Of a DNA stretch of 28,164 nucleotides, positions 22,699 to 28,164 are shown one piece after another. Under the pieces are notes generated by a model, which saw nothing but the letters and a program-made list of their open reading frames with translations, searched no databases and was not told where the DNA came from. Source of the DNA: Pseudomonadota bacterium. GTDB taxonomy: Bacteria > Pseudomonadota > Alphaproteobacteria > Rhizobiales > Xanthobacteraceae. The position numbers and the translations under genes are program-made. Numbering within the stretch: the stretch's first letter is position 1; each line of letters starts with the position of its first letter. The stretch is taken from assembly GCA_023387695.1 (NCBI GenBank), contig JAEWHT010000287.1, positions 1 through 28,164 of the forward strand, written 5' to 3'.

Positions 22699-23799
22699 AT
22701 GACCAGGATCGAGAAGGACATGCCGTTGCGGTTCGTGCAAATCGGCGATCTGCACCTGACTGACAACGGCCTGCCAAATCATCGGGATTTCATCCGCATC
22801 GTCGACGAGCTGAACCGCCACATGGGCAGCTGCATCGACTTCGTCTTTCTTCCGGGCGACAATGCGGACGATGGCACCGAGGCGCAATTTGCTCTGGTGC
22901 GCGGCGGCCTGAACGAGCTGCGCTTACCCTGGCACGCGATTCCCGGCGACCACGACTTCAAGCCGCGATCACTGGACAACTTCTACCGCGGGCTTCGCGT
23001 GCGCTCCTTGCCTTATGCCGAAGAGGTTCGCGATTGCCTCTGCCTCTTTCTGGACGTCGTGTCGCACGGGACGGGCGGCCCCGATTTCAAATTGGGCCCG
23101 GCTCAAATGAAATGGCTGGAAGACCAGCTCGCCGTCGCCAAGCGAGATGGCAAGCCTTGCGTCATCATGATGCATGCCTATCCGGCCGACCTGGGGGATG
23201 AGGCCGCAGGTCTGGCGCGGCTGATCGACGAGAGCAGCACGTCGCTCGTCGTGATGGGCCACACGCATTACAACGAACTCTCGCATGATGGACGCACGAT
23301 CTACGCCGCAACGCGTTCCACCGGCCAGATCGAGGAAGGCCCGGTCGGGTTCACGATCGCCGCCGTAGATCGCGGCGCGGTCAGCTGGCGGTTCAAGACT
23401 CTCGATTCCTCATGGCCATTCGTCATGATCACGTCACCCGCAGACAGGCGGCTGGCGATGCAGGGCGAACCCACCTGCGACATCCGCGCATCGGCGTGGG
23501 GTGCCATACCGATTCAGAGAGCGGAATTCCGCATCGACGATGGCGCCTGGCAACCGATGGCCAGGGCTGACGGACAGCAATTCGCCGCGTCCTCTCATCC
23601 TCCCGGACGACGCCATGAGATCGAAGTGCGTGTCACCGACAAGGATGGTGGCACCGGCAGTGACCTCATCGAGATCGACCCCACAACAGCCTCCGAACGG
23701 ACATCACTCGGCAGCGACCGGAACACGATCGGCGCTTGGGCTGAGCGCCATCTGATGGGCACCCAGCTCGGTCCCAACCGCAATGGCCGCAAATGGTGA
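22699..23799 (+). CDS. Metallophosphoesterase with variant GDHD motif and C-terminal sandwich domain
   Basis: A 366-residue calcineurin-like phosphoesterase. The metal-binding motifs are D-x-H (Asp17, His19 in IGDLHLTD), GDN (Asp54), PGDHD (84-86) in place of the usual GNHD, His159 (MMHAYP) and GHTH (His188, His190). The Asn-to-Asp change affects a residue that normally bridges metal and phosphate. Residues about 260-350 form a beta-rich Ig-like domain (IQRAEFRIDDGAWQPM.., RHEIEVRVTDKDGGTGSD). ATG 22699 has GCGAGG 8 bases upstream. It is the first of three close genes, followed by a 30-residue ORF and an MFS transporter. Confidence 0.88.
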   Translation: MTRIEKDMPLRFVQIGDLHLTDNGLPNHRDFIRIVDELNRHMGSCIDFVFLPGDNADDGTEAQFALVRGGLNELRLPWHAIPGDHDFKPRSLDNFYRGLRVRSLPYAEEVRDCLCLFLDVVSHGTGGPDFKLGPAQMKWLEDQLAVAKRDGKPCVIMMHAYPADLGDEAAGLARLIDESSTSLVVMGHTHYNELSHDGRTIYAATRSTGQIEEGPVGFTIAAVDRGAVSWRFKTLDSSWPFVMITSPADRRLAMQGEPTCDIRASAWGAIPIQRAEFRIDDGAWQPMARADGQQFAASSHPPGRRHEIEVRVTDKDGGTGSDLIEIDPTTASERTSLGSDRNTIGAWAERHLMGTQLGPNRNGRKW

Positions 23800-23832
23800 C
23801 GGCATTTCGCCCTCAACACGGAATGTGAAGAC

Positions 23833-23925
23833 ATGCAGAACATCAGCCAAGGCTGGCTCTATCCGATTGTCCTCGTTTGCGCGTTGTGCGCAATCCCCGG
23901 GGTCGCGCTGATCTCCAGGTTCTAG
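23833..23925 (+). CDS. 30-residue single-span membrane microprotein
   Basis: A short ORF, MQNISQGWLYPIVLV then CALCAIPGVALISRF, of 30 residues, almost all of it one hydrophobic helix (about 8-27) with a C-terminal Arg. It starts 33 bp after the phosphoesterase stop and ends 9 bp before the MFS start, on the same strand, with GGAA about 9 bases before its ATG. Position and composition suggest a real small membrane protein, perhaps a partner of the transporter, but nothing beyond context supports this. It may instead be a leader whose translation couples to the MFS gene. Confidence 0.5.
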   Translation: MQNISQGWLYPIVLVCALCAIPGVALISRF

Positions 23926-23934
23926 GGCGCGCGC

Positions 23935-25176
23935 ATGACCCAGCCATCACCGCAACGCGCGCTGACGCCGCTGCTTGCCCTCAACTTCTTCATGGCCGAC
24001 ATGCAGGCTGGCATCGGGCCTTTTCTCGGCGTTTTCCTGCTGGCGCATGGCTGGCAAAGCGGCTGGATCGGCACGGTCATGACCGCGGGCGGCGTCGCGG
24101 GGATGCTGATGACGACGCCTGCCGGCGCGTTGATCGATGCGACCCGCAGCAAGCGGCTCTTCGTGATCATCCCCGGCATCTGCACGGTGATCGCGTCGGG
24201 TATCGTTCTTCTATCGCAGGAGTTCTGGCTGGTCGCAGCGTCTCAGGTCGCAACTGCGATCGCCGGAGCCGCGATCGGCCCGGCCGTCGCGGGGATCACG
24301 CTCGGCATCGTCCGGCAAGCCGGATTCAATCGTCAGAACGGCAAGAACCAGGCTTACAACCACGCAGGAAACATGGTCGGCGCGGCCCTTTCCGGCCTGC
24401 TCGGCTGGTTGTATGGCTTTACAGCCGTATTCTGGCTGGCCGCGGCTTTCGGCGTGCTCTCGATCATATCGGTGCTGATGATCCCGGCCGACGCCATCGA
24501 CGATGAGGCGGCGCGCGGCCTCGAACGAGAAGACAGCGGCGCGGGGCACGCCAGCGGATTGCAGGTGCTGCTGGAGTCGAAGCCTTTGCTGATCCTCGCC
24601 GCCGCGCTGCTATTCTTCCACCTGGGCAACGCCGCCATGCTGCCGCTCTATGGGCTTGCGGTCGTCGCCGACAAGCAAGCCGATCCCGCGAGCTTCGTCG
24701 CGATGACCATCGTGATCGCCCAGGGTGTCATGATCCTGACCTCGTTGGCGGCGATGCGCATGGCCGAAAAGGAAGGCTACTGGCTCGTGCTGCTGGTTTC
24801 GTTCATCGCCCTTCCCATACGCGGTGTCATCGCGGCGTGGATGTTGAATAAATGGGGCGTCTATCCCGCGCAGATCCTCGACGGCATCGGGGCCGGCCTG
24901 CAGAGCGTGGCGGTCCCTGGCCTGGTCGCGCGCATTCTCAACGGAACCGGCCGCATCAACGCCGGCCAGGGCGCCGTCATGACGGTGCAGGGTATTGGCG
25001 CATCGTTCAGCCCGGCGATCGGCGGCTGGATCGCGCAGGAGCTCGGCTACGCGCCGATGTTCCTGATCCTCGGGGCATTTGCCGCCTTCTCCGTCGGCCT
25101 GTGGCTGAGCTTCGGCGCGATCCTGAAACCGGCCTGCGCCGCCAGGCCGGACCGGTCCGCGCCTCGGCGGCCTTGA
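23935..25176 (+). CDS. MFS transporter with abnormal C-terminus
   Basis: A 413-residue inner-membrane transporter with about 12 helices: TM1 in LTPLLALNFFMADMQAGIG, then FLGVFLLAHGWQSGWIGTVMTAGGVAGML and motif A-like GALIDATRSKRLF, a central loop (about residues 185-205, acidic), and a second bundle ending FLILGAFAAFSVGLWLSF. The substrate is unknown. ATG 23935 follows the microprotein stop by 9 bp, with no strong ribosome binding site, suggesting translational coupling. The last 11 or so residues (CAARPDRSAPRRP) run across a scrap of another transporter gene in a different frame, so the natural C-terminus may have been replaced. Confidence 0.88.
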   Translation: MTQPSPQRALTPLLALNFFMADMQAGIGPFLGVFLLAHGWQSGWIGTVMTAGGVAGMLMTTPAGALIDATRSKRLFVIIPGICTVIASGIVLLSQEFWLVAASQVATAIAGAAIGPAVAGITLGIVRQAGFNRQNGKNQAYNHAGNMVGAALSGLLGWLYGFTAVFWLAAAFGVLSIISVLMIPADAIDDEAARGLEREDSGAGHASGLQVLLESKPLLILAAALLFFHLGNAAMLPLYGLAVVADKQADPASFVAMTIVIAQGVMILTSLAAMRMAEKEGYWLVLLVSFIALPIRGVIAAWMLNKWGVYPAQILDGIGAGLQSVAVPGLVARILNGTGRINAGQGAVMTVQGIGASFSPAIGGWIAQELGYAPMFLILGAFAAFSVGLWLSFGAILKPACAARPDRSAPRRP

Positions 25177-25218
25177 GCTGGTTCTTCTGGCAAATGCCGG
25201 CAGGCGCGGGTCAGTCGC
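25161..25218 (+). pseudogene. Fragment of a DHA2-type MFS C-terminus
   Basis: In a frame shifted from the upstream MFS gene, this stretch reads ASAALSWFFWQMPAGAGQ, closely matching TSAVSSWFFWQMPADAGH at the end of the DHA2 transporter (about 21797-21850). The DNA shares AGCTGGTTCTTCTGGCA exactly and most flanking bases. It looks like the leftover tail of a lost transporter gene or a small duplication. Its stop codon and the end of the convergent secreted-protein gene follow directly. Confidence 0.6.
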
Positions 25219-25926
25219 TCACTTCGGCACCAAAGCCTTCGCATTGTCGGATGAGAATGCAGGCGGCACGTCGAACTTTCCGGTCTGCAGATCGTATCGG
25301 CAGCGCCAGCCGTTCACGACGCCCGTCTGCTCGTGTTTGCGCCCCTTGACGTCGGCATCACCGGACAGGCCGATCACCAGATAGCGGTTCGCGGGCCAAT
25401 CGACGCCGAGCTTGCGGTAGTTGTCTTCGAGCCCCTCCCACAGATACGCCGCCTCATGATACTCCGGCGCCTTGATGATCTTTCGCCAGTCGGGCCGACT
25501 CTTCATATAGGCCCATGCGAGATCCCCGAGCGGCTTTTTGGTCGCGCTCACAAAACCCTTCGGCGTGAAGCGATACAGATAAAGCGACTGCTCTCCGGAG
25601 CCGGTCTTCTGCAGGCGAATGATCCAGTCTTGATCGTTGGTGAAGACAAACCCCGCCGGGTAACCGGCCGGCTCCGGATCGAGCCGCGCGAACGTGTCCG
25701 CCCGGCGCGCCCAGAACAGCCATTTCCACTCGTCGGTCTCCTGGTTCAGATATTGATCGATCGTTGTCGCACCATCAGGCGACGTCTTGGTGTGCTTCTC
25801 TGAAATTGCATATCCGGGAGGCGGAGCCGCCGGCTGCGCCGCCGACGCCGCCCCACAGGTGCCGAAACTGCAAGCCATCAGCAGGCCGACAAGGAGCGCC
25901 TCGCGCCAAGATGCCCTGCCCTTCAT
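25219..25926 (-). CDS. Secreted or lipoprotein of unknown function
   Basis: A 235-residue protein I do not recognise. An N-terminal signal region is clear: basic start, hydrophobic core LLVGLLMACSFGTCGAA, with possible cleavage after about residue 29 (ASAA-QPAAPPPG). LMAC (Cys19) could also be an imperfect lipobox. The mature part is rich in Trp and Tyr (DEWKWLFWARRADTF, TNDQDWIIRLQK, YLVIGLSGDADVKG) and looks like one beta/alpha domain, probably periplasmic. It has one cysteine in the mature region (WRCRYD). ATG 25926 has GGAG about 7 bases upstream. A nested inverted repeat lies just before it. Confidence 0.78.
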   Translation of the reverse strand: MKGRASWREALLVGLLMACSFGTCGAASAAQPAAPPPGYAISEKHTKTSPDGATTIDQYLNQETDEWKWLFWARRADTFARLDPEPAGYPAGFVFTNDQDWIIRLQKTGSGEQSLYLYRFTPKGFVSATKKPLGDLAWAYMKSRPDWRKIIKAPEYHEAAYLWEGLEDNYRKLGVDWPANRYLVIGLSGDADVKGRKHEQTGVVNGWRCRYDLQTGKFDVPPAFSSDNAKALVPK

Positions 25927-25938
25927 GTCGCAACTCCA

Positions 25939-25978
25939 TTGATCCGGTCACTCGTTGAGTCGCGCATCTCCGGATCAA
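25939..25978. promoter_or_regulatory. Spaced palindrome with nested repeat upstream of the secreted-protein gene
   Basis: TTGATCCGG (25939-25947) and CCGGATCAA (25970-25978) are perfect complements whose centres are 31 bp apart, about three helical turns. A smaller inverted repeat, ACTC-GTT-GAGT, lies between them. The left arm is 12 bp from the start codon of the leftward gene and holds its ribosome binding region. A repressor site or an mRNA hairpin hiding the ribosome binding site are both possible. Confidence 0.45.
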
Positions 25979-26112
25979 GTTCATTGTTCGTGGACGGCTG
26001 GGCCGCGCGCCGCCATCCCCGCGAGCGCGGCGATGGGCAATGGTTTGGGTGTCAGCGGATCGGCTGTTGGTTCAATGTCCCGGCCGGCCGGAGCGACGAA
26101 TGGCGCTTGTGG

Positions 26113-26799
26113 TTACGCCTTCGCCCCGCCCCGGAATCCCGTCGCGAGCACGTAGCGCTCCGAGGAATCCTGCCGGCTCGCCGCCGGCTTCACATGGCGC
26201 ACGGTCGCAAAGTCGCGCTTGAGCTGGGCGAGCAGATCGGCGTCGGCGCCACTCTGGAATGTCTTGGCCAGAAACGCGCCGCCGGGCTTGAGCACGTCAC
26301 AAGCAAAGGCCGCCGCCGTCTCGACCAAACCGACGATGCGGAGCTGATCGGTCTTGCGATGGCCGGTCGTGTTGGCGGCCATGTCGGACATCACGATATC
26401 GGCGCCGCCGCCGAGCATGGCAGTGAGCTTGTCCGGTGCGTCGTTGTCCATGAAATCGAGCTGCGCGAAATCGACGCCGGGAATCTCAGGCATCTCCAGC
26501 AGGTCGATCGCGACGACCTTGCCCTTGCCATCGACCGAGCCGACGCGCTTGGCCGCAATCTGGCTCCAGCCACCGGGGGCAGCACCGAGATCGATCACGG
26601 CCATGCCCGGCTTCAGCAGCCGAAACTTGTCGTCGATCTCCAGGAGCTTGAACGCGGCGCGCGAGCGGTAGCCCGCGGCCTTGGCCTTGGCGACATAGGG
26701 ATCGTTGAGCTGCCGCTCCAGCCAGAGCTTCGACGACAATTTGCGCTTGCCGGCAGTCTTGACCTGGACGTGCAAGCGGCCGGTGGTGTCTTTCGCCAT
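26113..26799 (-). CDS. rlmE: 23S rRNA (uridine-2'-O)-methyltransferase
   Basis: A 228-residue RrmJ/FtsJ-type enzyme that 2'-O-methylates U2552 in the A-loop of 23S rRNA, a late step of 50S assembly. The catalytic K-D-K-E tetrad is complete: Lys51 (AAFKLLEI), Asp139 (SDMAANTTGH), Lys179 (FLAKTFQSG) and Glu214 (SSERYVLA). The SAM motif is DLGAAPGGWSQ (70-80). The N-terminal 20 residues are a basic extension, as in other alphaproteobacteria. It starts 1 bp after the Ppx/GppA stop codon, so the two are one operon. Confidence 0.96.
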   Translation of the reverse strand: MAKDTTGRLHVQVKTAGKRKLSSKLWLERQLNDPYVAKAKAAGYRSRAAFKLLEIDDKFRLLKPGMAVIDLGAAPGGWSQIAAKRVGSVDGKGKVVAIDLLEMPEIPGVDFAQLDFMDNDAPDKLTAMLGGGADIVMSDMAANTTGHRKTDQLRIVGLVETAAAFACDVLKPGGAFLAKTFQSGADADLLAQLKRDFATVRHVKPAASRQDSSERYVLATGFRGGAKA

Positions 26800-26800
26800 C

Positions 26801-27871
26801 TCACCAGCTCCTGAGCGCGCCGTCCTCGCGCATCATCTCGACCAGCATGCCCTCGCGGAGGCCCCGATCGGCGACGCGCAAACGCGGCAGCGGGAAGGCC
26901 CGCCTGATCGCATCGAGAATGGCGCAGCCGGCGAGCACGAGATCGGCGCGCTCGACGCTGATGCAACTGTTGTTGGCGCGGTCTTCATAGCTCATGCCGA
27001 GCAGCTTGCTGATGGTCGCGCTGATGTCGGCATCGTTCATCCAGATGCTGTCGATGCGGCGACGGTCGTAGCGCAGCAAATTGAGATGGATGCCGGCAAG
27101 CGTGGTCACGGTGCCTGACGTGCCGAGCAGGTGCATGTCGGTGAGATCGCGGCCATGTTGGTCGGCGAAGGGCGCGACATGGCTTGCGACGGCTTGCTCC
27201 ATCGCCGCGTAGATTTCGGGCGTGACGTCGCGGCCGCCGAACTGCTCGGCGAGCGTGACCACACCATAGGGGATCGACATCCACGCCTTGATGCGCGGCT
27301 CCGGATTTTGCGGATCGCGCTCGATACGCACCAGCTCGGTCGAGCCGCCGCCGATATCGAACAGGATGGCGCCGCGGCCCTTCGGGTCGACCAGCGGCGA
27401 GCAACCGAGCATGGCGAGCGAGGCCTCGGTCTCGCGGTCGATCACCTCGAGCTCGATGCCGGTCTCGGCCGCGACGCGGCTGCGGAAGCCTTCCGCGTTC
27501 GAGGCCGCGCGGCAGGCTTCGGTGGCGATCAGCCGCAGCCGCTTGGCCTTGCGCAAATTGATCTTGTCCCGGCAGATGCTGAGCGCGGCGATGGCGCGAT
27601 CGATCGCGGCCTCGCTGATGCACCCGGTCGCCGAGACGCCCTCGCCGAGCCGGATGATCCGCGAGAAGGAATCGACCACGCGAAAGCCATCGTGGGTCGG
27701 ACAGGCGATCAGGAGCCTGCAATTGTTGGTGCCGAGGTCCAGCGCCGCATAGACGCCGGTTCCCGCTTGCGCGGGGACGGCAGGTTCAGTGGCAAATGCC
27801 ACCGCCGCCATCGACCCCTCCAGCTCACCGTGCGGCACATGGCCGTCGCGGAGCCGCGTGTGGTCATTCAT
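26801..27871 (-). CDS. Ppx/GppA phosphatase family protein
   Basis: A 356-residue exopolyphosphatase/guanosine pentaphosphatase family enzyme of the short form common in alphaproteobacteria (no C-terminal HD domain). ASKHA-type phosphate-binding motifs are DLGTNNCRLLIA (from Asp45), FDIGGGSTELVRIE and LLGTSGTVTTLAGI. It may degrade polyphosphate or pppGpp; the two cannot be told apart here. ATG 27871 has GGAAAGA about 9 bases upstream, whereas the longer frame would need a TTG. The first 38 or so residues before the domain are poorly conserved-looking. It is followed by rlmE in the same operon. Confidence 0.93.
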   Translation of the reverse strand: MNDHTRLRDGHVPHGELEGSMAAVAFATEPAVPAQAGTGVYAALDLGTNNCRLLIACPTHDGFRVVDSFSRIIRLGEGVSATGCISEAAIDRAIAALSICRDKINLRKAKRLRLIATEACRAASNAEGFRSRVAAETGIELEVIDRETEASLAMLGCSPLVDPKGRGAILFDIGGGSTELVRIERDPQNPEPRIKAWMSIPYGVVTLAEQFGGRDVTPEIYAAMEQAVASHVAPFADQHGRDLTDMHLLGTSGTVTTLAGIHLNLLRYDRRRIDSIWMNDADISATISKLLGMSYEDRANNSCISVERADLVLAGCAILDAIRRAFPLPRLRVADRGLREGMLVEMMREDGALRSW

Positions 27872-28079
27872 ACAAACTGTCTTTCCACGGCCCAAGGGCC
27901 GATCCGGAATTGCTTTTTCGCCTCAAACATTAGCAGCGCAGCGGGTATGCGCAACATCGCATCACATAGGACCATGCCCATTCGTGCGTTGTCGTGAACG
28001 CGATGGCGGGTTATCTCAGAGGTCCGGTCCCCTCAGGCGCCCACAAAACGCGCAATTGCCGGCTTTTCAGGTCATTTCC

Positions 28080-28164
28080 ATGCAAGAACACACGAAATCC
28101 TCGACGCTCGAAAACGCTATTGCACTGCAAAAATACGGCGTCGGGCAGCCGGTCCGCCGCAAGG
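28080..28164 (+). CDS. Partial: molybdopterin-binding large subunit, xanthine/CO dehydrogenase family
   Basis: The first 28 codons of a gene cut by the window edge. The peptide after the variable start contains LQKYGVGQPVRRK, matching the N-terminal KFGVGQPVRRxED motif of xanthine dehydrogenase/aerobic CO dehydrogenase-type molybdopterin-binding subunits. These enzymes hydroxylate or oxidise small carbon compounds with Mo-cofactor, FeS and FAD subunits. The upstream 200 bp (27872-28079) separates it from the divergent Ppx/GppA gene and must hold both promoters. Rests on 13 residues only. Confidence 0.6.
   Translation, partial: MQEHTKSSTLENAIALQKYGVGQPVRRK

Noticed and set aside
25939..26814. 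291-codon frame antisense to rlmE
   Set aside because: Mirrors a gene with a complete catalytic tetrad and contains the palindrome upstream of the secreted-protein gene.
27131..27997. 288-codon frame antisense to the Ppx/GppA gene
   Set aside because: Shadow frame with no recognisable domain or translation signal.

Overview
The window looks like chromosomal DNA of a Bradyrhizobium-type alphaproteobacterium (order Hyphomicrobiales). The reasons are the high GC content, strong third-position G/C bias, the protein families present, and several dispersed palindromic intergenic elements of a kind common in Bradyrhizobium and Rhodopseudomonas. These elements carry signatures such as GTCATTCCGG..CCGGAATGAC, CGTCATTGCGAG..CTCGCAATGACG, GCGCATGATC..GATCATGCGC and TCTCTCGTG..CACGAGAGA. 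The genus assignment is recognition from memory, not a search. I see no rRNA, tRNA, CRISPR array or intact insertion sequence.

Left part (1-8.9 kb): a dispersed-repeat remnant; a PadR regulator with a His-rich N-terminus driving an O-methyltransferase-like gene; an AhpD-like carboxymuconolactone decarboxylase-family protein divergent from an MmcQ/YjbR protein; a MarR-GNAT fusion gene whose start codon directly abuts a perfect palindrome and which looks leaderless; an MFS transporter; a peptide-deformylase homologue that has lost two metal ligands; an AraC/GyrI-like regulator; a PIN-toxin/antitoxin pair with its own palindromic operator; and a 6-aminohexanoate-dimer-hydrolase-like serine hydrolase.

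Middle part (9-20 kb): mostly housekeeping. guaA and guaB, the two dedicated enzymes of GMP synthesis, lie about 7 kb apart on the same strand. Between them are an rsmB/NOP-type rRNA methyltransferase, a MAPEG protein, a cold-shock protein with a long leader and a strong terminator, a cupin, an NTF2-like protein, a metallophosphoesterase, two small or medium membrane proteins of unknown function and a zinc-independent MDR-type reductase. An HNH nuclease with an N-terminal region that may be PUA/EVE-like follows guaA and looks acquired.

Right part (20-28 kb): a DHA2-type MFS exporter; a CsbD stress protein with a textbook EcfG (general stress response) promoter and two stacked terminators; a compact operon of metallophosphoesterase, a 30-residue membrane microprotein and an MFS transporter; a secreted protein of unknown function preceded by a nested palindrome; the ppx/gppA-rlmE operon; and, at the edge, the first 28 codons of what looks like a molybdopterin-binding (xanthine/CO dehydrogenase-type) large subunit.

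Most genes are ordinary chromosomal ones and I found no clear new multi-gene system. The strongest items for a second look are the degenerate deformylase, the leaderless self-overlapping MarR-GNAT promoter/operator, the phosphoesterase-microprotein-transporter operon, and an out-of-frame scrap of an MFS C-terminus fused onto the end of another MFS gene.
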